This document shows positions 27,239-34,756 of a stretch of DNA of 64,000 nt, one piece after another. The stretch is from Planctomycetota bacterium (lineage in GTDB: Bacteria > Planctomycetota > UBA1135 > GCA-002748355). The notes under the pieces are model-generated. The model ran no database searches and was not told the DNA's origin. It was given only the letters and a program-made list of their open reading frames with translations. Made by a program: the position numbers and the translations under genes. Where the stretch lies: positions 186,001 through 250,000 of the forward strand of contig JACKHW010000001.1 of NCBI GenBank assembly GCA_020638795.1, written 5' to 3'. Every line of letters starts with the position of its first letter. Within the stretch, counting starts at the first letter, position 1.

Positions 27239-27658
27239 GTCAGTCCTCTTCGTGGTCCTCGCGTCTCCTCGGAGTCACCGCGCGGCTTGGGATCGCGCAG
27301 GTGACGGCACGCCTTCGAAGAAGCAAGTCGGTTGCCAATTGGATTGCCCAATGCGTCGGTGTTGGGGTGGAGCAGTTGCAGTATTCGCGAGGCGTCCGTC
27401 GCGACGTGAGTTCGGCCTCGATCAGAAGTCCGAACTCTCGCATCCGCGCGCTCCGCGCATCCTGCACTCGCAAGTAGCGTTGCAACGTCCGAGGTAACGC
27501 GATTTCATCACGTCAACGTCCAGCGATCGGGCAATGGTCGGTATCAACGCGCGAACGACCTCGCGTTCGTGCGAAGCAACGCATGTTGTGGCGATGCAAC
27601 ACCGCTGCGCAAAGGCACGGCTCGATGTCCCTGGCACGTTTCGCGCAGGGGCGCGGTG
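27239..27658. other. Intergenic region without a convincing gene
   Basis: About 420 bp between the queG stop and the zinc-ribbon start, both on the - strand. Short frames here have no family resemblance. No hairpin with a T-run was seen. The zinc-ribbon gene promoter should lie here. Confidence 0.55.
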
Positions 27659-28780
27659 CTAGCCGATCGAGCCGAACTCGTCGAGCGAGAGAGCGAGGTC
27701 GTCGCGTGCGGTCTCGTCGTGTTCGCGGTCGATGGCCTTCACGAGGTCGTTGCGATGGGTGCCGAGTTTGGCCAGGGCCCAGCCGGCGGCTGTGCGCACA
27801 CCCGCATTCGAATCGTGCAGGCAGGATGCGAGAGCTGGTGATGTCTGGTCCAGATGGAGATTGCCGGCGACGATGGCGGCGTTGCGACGAAGGCCTTCGA
27901 CCTTGGCGCGACGGATCGCCGTTCCGGTCCAGTCGCGGTTCCAGGCCTCGACGTCCATCTCGAGCACGCCGACAAGCGTGTAGGTCTCGAGTGCGGGATG
28001 CAGTGCGAGGTCCGGATCGTCGTCGCGTTGCTTGGTCGCGCGGCTCGTGAACGGACACACCTCGATGCAGATGTCGCACCCGAAGAGCCAAGAGCCCTGC
28101 GCCGCGCGCAAGGAACGATCGATGACTCCGCGCTTCTCGATCGTCGTGTAGCTGAGGCAAAGGCGAGCATCCAGTTCGTGCGGCGCGACGAGGGCACCGG
28201 TCGGGCACGCATCGAGGCATGCCGTGCACGTGCCGCATGATCCGGGTGCCGGGCTCGTCGGTTCGAACTCGTCTCCGTGCAGGATCTCGGCCAGCAGGAG
28301 CCACGGGCCACGCCGCGGGTGAATGATGCCTGCGCTCTTTGCCAGAAAACCGATCCCCGCCTGGAGTGCGAGCGACCGTTCGAGCACGGGAACGGCATCG
28401 ACCCCGTAGCGCAGCACCCCCGCGCCGATGCCGTCGGAAGCCATGCGCGCCTGAAGGCGCCTCAGTCGCGTGCCGAGCCCGCGGTGGTAGTCACGACCCG
28501 CGGCGTAGCGCGCGACGCTTGCCCCATCGATTCGGACGGACTGGCCGGGGTATTCGAACCCGAGGGCGATCGCTCCCCGCGCACCACGCACATAGCGATC
28601 ACCCGCGAGGATCCGGTCTCGCTCACGTTCGAGCCAGTGCATCTCGCCGTGGCGGCCCGCATCGAGCCATGCGTCGAATTGGTTGCCGGTCGCTCCGTCG
28701 GGCGACGCGGGTCCGAAACCGACGATGTCGAAGCCCGCGTCGAGGGCCATCTCCCGGATACGTTCTGTCGTGGACGGCAT
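27659..28780 (-). CDS. queG: Epoxyqueuosine reductase QueG
   Basis: This enzyme of about 373 residues performs the cobalamin-dependent last step of queuosine synthesis on tRNA. The N-terminal half carries the DUF1730-type domain (GYDVVG-like FDIVGFGPAS). Two [4Fe-4S] motifs follow: CGTCTACLDACPTGAL and CDICIEVCPF. The C-terminal segment has HEAT-like repeats (NAAIVAGNLHLDQTSPALAS, VRTAAGWALAKLG) as in other QueG proteins. ATG 28780 is preferred; a GTG is four codons upstream. It lies near, but not in an operon with, queA. Confidence 0.93.
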   Translation of the reverse strand: MPSTTERIREMALDAGFDIVGFGPASPDGATGNQFDAWLDAGRHGEMHWLERERDRILAGDRYVRGARGAIALGFEYPGQSVRIDGASVARYAAGRDYHRGLGTRLRRLQARMASDGIGAGVLRYGVDAVPVLERSLALQAGIGFLAKSAGIIHPRRGPWLLLAEILHGDEFEPTSPAPGSCGTCTACLDACPTGALVAPHELDARLCLSYTTIEKRGVIDRSLRAAQGSWLFGCDICIEVCPFTSRATKQRDDDPDLALHPALETYTLVGVLEMDVEAWNRDWTGTAIRRAKVEGLRRNAAIVAGNLHLDQTSPALASCLHDSNAGVRTAAGWALAKLGTHRNDLVKAIDREHDETARDDLALSLDEFGSIG

Positions 28781-28869
28781 GTCCGAAGTCACGAGACGAT
28801 GCGAGGATCGCCCTCAAGTTTCCCATGGCATGCGGTCGATGGCTTCGGGAACCGGAGCGTCAGGTTTCC

Positions 28870-29727
28870 ATGAACGAGTCCAGCCCCTACGTGCAGCCTT
28901 CGCGGGCCCTCCCTTCCGACGTCTCGCCGACACCTCAACGAACGCCCGGTCTGACGCCGGATCTGATCGTCGGTCCGGAGCCCGCGGACGCATGGGGGGA
29001 CGACACGCTGCATGCAGAGGTTCTCGCACCAAAGCCGTCGACCCGACTTCCGCGCTGGGCGTCGCCCGAGTCGACCTCGCGCGTCGAGGCCGCGATCGCG
29101 CGTGTCGGACGCAAATGGCTGCATGGGGAAGAGATTCTCGGGCAATGGCTCGCGGAAGCCAGGGGCCTCGCCCGCGATCTCGAAGAGAAGCTGGCACGAG
29201 GAAGCCTCGAGGAGGTCGGCACTGCTGCCCGCCGCGTCAGCGAAGTCCTCGGTTGGGTCGACGCCGTGACCACCGAGCAGCGCAAGCAGTCGGCGCTCGC
29301 GGCGCGTGGATTCGACGTCTACGACCCGGCGGTCCTGCTCCGTGATGCGGCACGTCACGTCCACGGCCGCTGGCCTGCGATCGATCTGGCGCTTCCACCG
29401 CTCGGTGTCACCGAAGTCGTCTGCCGCGCCGGGGCGCTCGGTCGCGCGTTCGATCTGGCACTCGAGGCAGTCATCCGCCGCATCGGCGGCGTCGGGGCCG
29501 TGCAGCTCGAAGTCGAGGAAGGTGCCCTCTACGTGCTGCACCGCATCCGAGGCAGTCGGAGTGTCCTCGGTGACCCTGGTGCCGGTCGAAGCGGAATCGA
29601 GGTCCCCGAAGTTCTTGCCGGCAGGCTGCGCCATCTCGTCGTCCAGATTCACGGTGGACGCCTCTTCCGAGGCCCGACGACGGACGACGACGCGGCGATC
29701 ACGATCGGGATTCCTCGCCGCGAGTAA
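28870..29727 (+). CDS. Unknown protein with a degenerate histidine-kinase-like C-terminus
   Basis: This 285-residue protein has a Pro-rich N-terminus (residues 1-75), a helical middle (EEILGQWLAEARGLARDLEE, RRVSEVLGWVDAVT) and a C-terminal part whose order resembles a GHKL ATPase domain. That part has FDLALEAVIRRIGG where an N box would be, then VQIHGGRLF, and it ends AAITIGIPRRE. The phospho-His box, N-box Asn and Gly-rich boxes are absent, so ATP binding is doubtful. It has no membrane segment. It lies just upstream of the sigma/anti-sigma pair on the same strand, with 153 bp between. Confidence 0.65.
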   Translation: MNESSPYVQPSRALPSDVSPTPQRTPGLTPDLIVGPEPADAWGDDTLHAEVLAPKPSTRLPRWASPESTSRVEAAIARVGRKWLHGEEILGQWLAEARGLARDLEEKLARGSLEEVGTAARRVSEVLGWVDAVTTEQRKQSALAARGFDVYDPAVLLRDAARHVHGRWPAIDLALPPLGVTEVVCRAGALGRAFDLALEAVIRRIGGVGAVQLEVEEGALYVLHRIRGSRSVLGDPGAGRSGIEVPEVLAGRLRHLVVQIHGGRLFRGPTTDDDAAITIGIPRRE

Positions 29728-29814
29728 CCACGTTCTACGTCGTGAGCGGACCCGTGCTGCACGCCGCCCGAAAAACTGCGTCACTTCGTCACGGAATTGG
29801 ACTAGGAGGGGTTG

Positions 29815-29833
29815 GCGAGATCCCCGATCTCGC
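29815..29833 (+). promoter_or_regulatory. Perfect palindrome upstream of the sigma-factor gene
   Basis: 8-bp arms GCGAGATC/GATCTCGC with a CCC loop, 47 bp before the sigma gene start. It could be an operator or an RNA hairpin in the leader. No clear -10/-35 pair was identified. Confidence 0.4.
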
Positions 29834-29880
29834 ATAGCTTGAACCCTCCCCTCAGTCCGCCTGTGCGAAAGGCGACGCCA

Positions 29881-30792
29881 ATGACGACCTCCCTCTCGAC
29901 ACACGTGTTTCCGCAGGATCTCGCAGAGACCTTGCGCACGTTGATCGACGAGACCGGTGATGACCGGCTCGTGGAGCTGCTCCACAGCTACGAGCAGGAC
30001 ATCGTCACGGCGACGGCGAGCGCGGGTTCCAAAGCGATCATCGAGGCGTTCCGCGACAAGCTCTCGACCGTCCTGATGGACGTCTTCCGCATCACACAGA
30101 AGAGCGAAGCCTTCGGTCTCCTCTACGAGATCAACTACCGGCTCTTCCTCGCGGTGATCACGGCGAAGTTGCGCAAGTTCTACTTCCCGCTGGATCCACA
30201 AGACGTCCTTCAAGACGTCTTCTTCAACATCTATCGCTACCCGCACAAATTCCAGGCGGACCGCGATCAGGCGTTCCGATTCTGGGCTTCGATGATCATT
30301 CGCAACTCGGTGTTCAAGTCCGCGAGGGACAAGGACCGTGAGTTCGCACACGAAGTACAGGACGAGGAAATCGAAACCCGCGTCGACCGGAATCAACGCA
30401 GCCCGCTCGGTGCGGCCATCCGTGAAGAATCCGAGCGATCGTGCTCGGAGAGTTACATCGCCTATCTCGAGTTCTATCTCGCCGCGTATCGACAACTGAG
30501 TGAACGCGAACGCACCGCCCTCGCCCTCGTCGAGATTGATGGTGCTCCGTACAAGGATGCTGCAGATCGCCTCGGCATCCGACTCGAGAACCTCAAGATG
30601 GTCATCTTCCGCGCCCGCAAGAAGATCCTGCGCAGCCTCGATGCCGTTCAAAGCCATATGGAGGCGTGGAGTCCTGCCGAAGTCGGCGGTCAACGCCTCG
30701 ACGCGATGGCTCCAGCGGCGATGCATCGCATCGCGCGGGCTCAGCGCGCGTCACGATCGAATCGGCACGCTTCGATGGAGGCCGGTGCATGA
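29881..30792 (+). CDS. RNA polymerase sigma factor, ECF-like
   Basis: This 303-residue protein has a sigma-70 region 2 (about residues 85-165; DPQDVLQDVFFNIYRYPHKF, FRFWASMIIRNSVFKSARDK) and a region 4 helix-turn-helix (about 205-265; LSERERTALALVEIDG, YKDAADRLGIRLENLKMVIF). The N-terminal 85 residues and a 40-residue C-terminal tail (from AWSPAEVGG) exceed a minimal ECF factor. ATG 29881 begins the conserved-looking part. The stop overlaps the next gene's ATG. That gene has a zinc-binding anti-sigma motif, so the pair is a likely sigma/anti-sigma switch. Confidence 0.87.
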   Translation: MTTSLSTHVFPQDLAETLRTLIDETGDDRLVELLHSYEQDIVTATASAGSKAIIEAFRDKLSTVLMDVFRITQKSEAFGLLYEINYRLFLAVITAKLRKFYFPLDPQDVLQDVFFNIYRYPHKFQADRDQAFRFWASMIIRNSVFKSARDKDREFAHEVQDEEIETRVDRNQRSPLGAAIREESERSCSESYIAYLEFYLAAYRQLSERERTALALVEIDGAPYKDAADRLGIRLENLKMVIFRARKKILRSLDAVQSHMEAWSPAEVGGQRLDAMAPAAMHRIARAQRASRSNRHASMEAGA

Positions 30793-32123
30793 ATCGTTTC
30801 GGTGACGAGCCCATGCGGGATGCTCCGCTCCGCGATCCGTGTGAGGACATCGAAGCCGATGTGTCGGCTCTGATCGATCGGGAGCTGGACGAAGCCGGCC
30901 TGCGGCGCGTCATCGTGCACCTCGAGATCTGCCCGAGCTGTCGCCGTTTCCTCGACAGCATTCGAGCCCAGGTCACGCTCCATCAACGTACGGTGGTCGA
31001 AGATGCGGAAACCGCCGCAGACACCGAGCGCGTGGATCCATTCGCTCAACCCGCCTCGTGGCCCGCGATGGATCTCGACGTCGTTGCGGATACGCCGACG
31101 GAAGGTGTCGAGTTCGATTTGTTCGCTGACGTGGACGTGGACGCGGCTCTCGAGGCGGGCGAGATCAGGCCAGTATTCGAAGCAGTCGGCACGAGCGCCT
31201 TGCGCCAATCGATCCTGTCCGACGTGCGCGAGCGCGTCGGTGAAGTGCTGTATCAGTTGGGGCGCGCTTACATCTGTCTCGCGCGCCATCCGGCGACGTT
31301 CCGCATCATTGCGCGCGAACCGGTGCGCGTGCCCGAGTTCCGTGTGCGCGGAAAGGCGCTCCTCGATGGTGTCACGACGATGGAGCGCGACGAGACGACG
31401 TCGAAGCGGCGCGAGTGGGTCGAGGCTCGCGAGTTGCTGCACAAAGAACTCGACCACGTGCAGAAGAACTACGACAAGGGCCGCCTCCTCCTCGAGGAGA
31501 GCCTCGCGATTCGACCGGAGTCGAACGCATGCCGCATTCAACTCGGTCACGTGTTGACCGAGCAGTCGGAGTTCGCGGGTGCGCTCGAACTCTTCGAAGC
31601 GGTGCTTGCCGATTCGAGATCGGAATACGACTGCGATGTGGTGACGCAGGTGCCCTATCGCATCTACGCGCTCGAATCGCTCGGCAATCTCCAACTCTGG
31701 ATGAACGAGAACGAGGCGGCGCTACGTTCGTTCGAGGCGGTTCGTGCCTCCGGTGCGATGCGTGTCCACGCCGACTTTTCCTCGTGTCTGCTCAATATCG
31801 CGGTCGCGAGCCTGCGGCTCGACCAGCACGGACGGGCCGCGGACGCACTCGAAGAGTGCTATCGCGAGTTTCCCGAGCGGCGCGAGCCGCTTCGCCAGCA
31901 GCTCGTGCTGCACCAAGCGATGATGCGCGATCTCCGGAGCGATGGCCCGACGTGGGCACGCCTCGTCGAGAGCTGTCCCATTTGGTTCGCGCCCGCGGTT
32001 GCGGCCACGGACTCCGTCAGTTTTCACCTCAACTCGTATGCGCTTCGGTCGAAGCGCGCTTCCGATCGCGAGCGATCCACGGATCGCCGTGCGCGCTTCC
32101 CGGAGACTCGCGATCGTGCCTGA
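30789..32123 (+). CDS. Anti-sigma-like zinc-finger protein with TPR region
   Basis: This 444-residue protein has an N-terminal H-x3-C-x2-C motif (HLEICPSCRRFL, about residues 39-50), the hallmark of ZAS/zf-HC2 anti-sigma domains. An acidic linker (about 75-130) follows. The C-terminal 250 residues look like TPR repeats (YDKGRLLLEESLAIRPESNA, FAGALELFEAVLADS, GRAADALEECYREFPERREP). No membrane helix is seen, so it should be a soluble regulator. It overlaps the sigma gene by 4 nt. Sequestration of the sigma factor is inferred from family and position. Confidence 0.8.
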   Translation: MNRFGDEPMRDAPLRDPCEDIEADVSALIDRELDEAGLRRVIVHLEICPSCRRFLDSIRAQVTLHQRTVVEDAETAADTERVDPFAQPASWPAMDLDVVADTPTEGVEFDLFADVDVDAALEAGEIRPVFEAVGTSALRQSILSDVRERVGEVLYQLGRAYICLARHPATFRIIAREPVRVPEFRVRGKALLDGVTTMERDETTSKRREWVEARELLHKELDHVQKNYDKGRLLLEESLAIRPESNACRIQLGHVLTEQSEFAGALELFEAVLADSRSEYDCDVVTQVPYRIYALESLGNLQLWMNENEAALRSFEAVRASGAMRVHADFSSCLLNIAVASLRLDQHGRAADALEECYREFPERREPLRQQLVLHQAMMRDLRSDGPTWARLVESCPIWFAPAVAATDSVSFHLNSYALRSKRASDRERSTDRRARFPETRDRA

Positions 32124-32189
32124 ACTACCGTCACGTTGCATTGAGCGGCCCGCCCCGGCTGCCACCACTTCCCTGTCCCACGAACCCCG

Positions 32190-32780
32190 ATGAACAAGTT
32201 CGCAATGATCAGCTGCTTGTTTTCCCGCCTAACGCCCGTGGTCGTCCTCGGCGCTGCGTTCGCGATGGTCGCTCCGGCGGCGACCGCGCAGTTCAAGACG
32301 TCGCCGCCACAACCGGGCAATGGATGGGTCAACTCTCCGAGCGGGAATCGCGTTCTATCGCTCCGCAATCAAGTTTCGGTCGAGATTCGTCATGAGACCG
32401 TCCCTGTCGCACTGACGCGTGTGGTTCAGGGGTCGGCGGTCGCGTCCGCACGCGGGCTCGACAGCGTCCTGACGGTTCTCGGTCCGAATCGCATGGCCAT
32501 CCAGTCGACCGTTCAGGACGGCAAGACGATCGAACTCCATCTACCGGGTTCCCTGCGGAACCCCATGGTGATCGTCTACGCACTCGGCACGCCGAGCTTC
32601 TTCTCGCTCGGGAGTCCGGTGCTCAACTTCCGAGCGGACGATCTCGTACGCTTCGCCAACCTGACGTCGATCCACAAGCTCGACTTCCAGGTCCTGGGCT
32701 TCACGCAAAGCACGTTGTTCTCGATGCCTGTCGAGGTCCGCATCGACCCGACGAAGCAAGCCATCCGCCTCGAACTCTGA
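32190..32780 (+). CDS. Small exported protein, unknown
   Basis: This 196-residue protein has a signal peptide (LTPVVVLGAAFAMVAPAATAQ). The mature part is beta-rich (LSLRNQVSVEIRHETVPVAL, FSMPVEVRIDPTKQAIRLEL) with no Cys or catalytic motif and no family recognised. It lies 66 bp after the anti-sigma gene on the same strand and may belong to that regulon. No clear Shine-Dalgarno sequence precedes the ATG. Confidence 0.7.
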   Translation: MNKFAMISCLFSRLTPVVVLGAAFAMVAPAATAQFKTSPPQPGNGWVNSPSGNRVLSLRNQVSVEIRHETVPVALTRVVQGSAVASARGLDSVLTVLGPNRMAIQSTVQDGKTIELHLPGSLRNPMVIVYALGTPSFFSLGSPVLNFRADDLVRFANLTSIHKLDFQVLGFTQSTLFSMPVEVRIDPTKQAIRLEL

Positions 32781-32853
32781 GGCGCGTCCATCGCGGGCTC
32801 CCCGGCGGCCGGATCTCTCAGGAAGAGAGGAGCATTCGGCCGATGCGGAAGCG

Positions 32854-33165
32854 ATGGGTGATGCCAGCTTGCGACCGAGTGACTCCGAGCCGCTCCTGAG
32901 GCTCGACCACGGCGAACGATTGCGAGCTACGGTTCTCGAAACCCCTGAGCCGAAGGTCGCGATCCTGGGGCTCGTCGGCTGTCAGCTTCGTGTGCGCTTG
33001 GAGCGTCGAGTGCAACGCGGCGACGAGCTCCTCGTCGTCGTCGAGCATCACGGTGAGGTCGTGAGACTCCGTTGCATCCAGGAAGATGCCAGCGACGGCC
33101 TCGAAGCGGATCGCTCGACCCTGGAATGCGAAACGCGCGCGAGTCGTCTCGACACGCGCGCGTGA
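32854..33165 (+). CDS. Small hypothetical protein
   Basis: This 103-residue reading frame has alternating hydrophobic/polar residues suggesting a small beta-fold (LDHGERLRATVLETPEPKVA, LVVVEHHGEVVRLRCIQ). No family is recognised. The last 11 codons overlap a strong hairpin (33133-33163). It is convergent with glnA with a 26-bp gap. Amino-acid composition is balanced rather than Arg/Ser-rich, which favours a real gene, but independent evidence is lacking. Confidence 0.5.
   Translation: MGDASLRPSDSEPLLRLDHGERLRATVLETPEPKVAILGLVGCQLRVRLERRVQRGDELLVVVEHHGEVVRLRCIQEDASDGLEADRSTLECETRASRLDTRA
33133..33163. terminator. Strong hairpin between convergent genes
   Basis: 9-bp arms ACGCGCGCG/CGCGCGCGT with a 13-nt loop lie just past the glnA stop and inside the end of the opposite small gene. 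It is a likely bidirectional terminator without T-runs. Confidence 0.5.
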
Positions 33166-33191
33166 AACGCCAGGATTCGTTCCGATGTCGC

Positions 33192-34574
33192 TCAGAAGCG
33201 CGACAGGTAGCGATCGATCTCCCACTCGTGAACCTGCGCGATGTATTCGCTCCACTCGGCGCGCTTTTCCGACGTGAACTTCTCGACGATGTGCGGGCCG
33301 AGTGCATCGCAGAGGACCTTGTCCTTCTCGAGTGCATCGATCGCCTCGGACAAGTTGCCCGGCAGGCTCTCGACCTTGTGCTTCGCGCGTTCGCGCTGGC
33401 TCATCGTGTAGAGGTTCTTGTCCACCGGTGCGGGTGGTTCCTTCTTGTTCTTCACGCCGTCGATGCCCGCAGCGAGCATACCCGTGAGTGCGAGGTACGG
33501 GTTGCATGCGGGGTCGGGCATGCGCAGCTCGACGCGCGTGCCGACGCCGCGACGTGCGGGAATGCGGCAGAGCGGTGAGCGGTTCTTCTCCGACCATGCG
33601 ATGTGCGTCGGCGCTTCGTAGCCCGGAACGAGTCGCTTGTAGGAGTTGACGATCGGATTCGTCAACGCGCACAGGCCCTTCGCGTGGCCCAGCAGTCCGG
33701 CGATGTAGGCCAGCGCGATGCTGCTCAGTTGACGCTCTGCATTCTTGTCGAAGAACGAGTTCTTCCCCTTCGCATCGAAGAGCGACTGGTGCGTGTGCAT
33801 CCCCGAGCCGTTGATGCCGTAGACGGGCTTCGGCATGAACGTCGCGTGCAGTCCGAAGTCAGCCGCGATCTTGCGGACGACGAGTCGGAACGTCATGAGG
33901 TTGTCCGCGACGCTCAGAGCATCGCCGTAGCGGAAGTCGATTTCGTGTTGTCCGGCAGCGACTTCGTGGTGGCTCGCTTCGACCTCGAAACCGAGGGCAT
34001 GCAGCGCGTTGCAAATCGCGCGTCGGCACGGCTCGCCTCGATCGACGGGAGCGAGGTCGAAGTACCCGCCCTTGTCGTGGGTGCGTGTCGTCGGCGTGTT
34101 TCCTTCGCGCTCGAAGAGGAAGAACTCCGCTTCGATCCCCGCCATCATCTGGTAGCCGATCTCGCCGGCGCGTGCGATCTGCCGCTTGAGGGTGCCGCGT
34201 GGGCAGCCTTCGAACGAACTGCCATCCGCCGAGTGGACGTCGCAGATGATGCGGGCGTTGCGGCCTTGGTTCTCGTCGTTCCACGGGAAGACTCGGAACG
34301 TGTCGAGATCGGGCACGAGCACCATGTCCGATTCCTCGATGCGCGTGAACCCTTCGATCGACGATCCATCGAACAGGCATTGTCCGTCGAGCGCCTTCTC
34401 GAACATCGACCTCGGGACTTCGACGTTCTTGGCGACTCCGCTGATGTCGGTGAACATGAGGCGGAGGAACTGGACGTTCTCTTTTTGGAGCGTCGAGAGG
34501 ATCTCGGTGCGGGTCAGACGGCCCTGCTTCATCGGGCTGTCGACGGCGTGTTCCATTTGCTTCTGGACTGTCAT
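33192..34574 (-). CDS. glnA: Glutamine synthetase, type I-alpha
   Basis: This 460-residue enzyme makes glutamine from glutamate, ammonia and ATP. Motifs are LFDGSSIEGFTRIEESDM, MAGIEAEFFLFE (metal-binding Glu), YGINGSGMHTHQSLF, NSYKRLVPGYEAPTHIAWS and RVELRMPDPACNPYLALT. The region where beta-type enzymes carry the adenylylated Tyr instead reads NLYTMSQRERAKHKVESLP, as in Bacillus-type GSI-alpha, which is controlled by feedback rather than adenylylation. ATG 34574 is used, though ATGs at 34556 and 34532 are possible. A hairpin sits 7 nt upstream of the start. Confidence 0.95.
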   Translation of the reverse strand: MTVQKQMEHAVDSPMKQGRLTRTEILSTLQKENVQFLRLMFTDISGVAKNVEVPRSMFEKALDGQCLFDGSSIEGFTRIEESDMVLVPDLDTFRVFPWNDENQGRNARIICDVHSADGSSFEGCPRGTLKRQIARAGEIGYQMMAGIEAEFFLFEREGNTPTTRTHDKGGYFDLAPVDRGEPCRRAICNALHALGFEVEASHHEVAAGQHEIDFRYGDALSVADNLMTFRLVVRKIAADFGLHATFMPKPVYGINGSGMHTHQSLFDAKGKNSFFDKNAERQLSSIALAYIAGLLGHAKGLCALTNPIVNSYKRLVPGYEAPTHIAWSEKNRSPLCRIPARRGVGTRVELRMPDPACNPYLALTGMLAAGIDGVKNKKEPPAPVDKNLYTMSQRERAKHKVESLPGNLSEAIDALEKDKVLCDALGPHIVEKFTSEKRAEWSEYIAQVHEWEIDRYLSRF

Positions 34575-34581
34575 GGAAGAT

Positions 34582-34595
34582 CGCCCCGTGGGGCG
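34582..34595 (-). promoter_or_regulatory. Hairpin immediately upstream of the glnA start
   Basis: 6-bp GC arms CGCCCC/GGGGCG with a 2-nt loop, ending 7 nt before the glnA ATG, where a ribosome-binding site is expected. The tiny loop makes DNA cruciform or protein binding as likely as an RNA hairpin. Confidence 0.3.
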
Positions 34596-34756
34596 CCTCT
34601 ATCGTGGTAGCTTGTCGTCTCGCTGCTGCTCGTCAGCGCGTGGGTGCTTGTCGAATATTGCATCAGGTGCGCGATTCGAGTTGCACGCACGCAGATTTAG
34701 CGCCTATTTCGGCAATTTCGATGGGTTGGTTCTGCAAATCGTGCAGAAAATCGCCG

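Noticed and set aside
28789..30726. Long antisense frame of 645 codons on the - strand
   Set aside because: It lies opposite the kinase-like and sigma-factor genes and has no family motif. GC-rich third positions open such frames.
33192..34574. Adenylylation-controlled (beta-type) glutamine synthetase
   Set aside because: The C-terminal region follows the alpha-type pattern and the adenylylation loop is not present.
34575..34756. Sigma-54 promoter for glnA
   Set aside because: The best match, near CTGCACGATTTGCAG, has the GC and TTGC elements too close together for a -24/-12 promoter.
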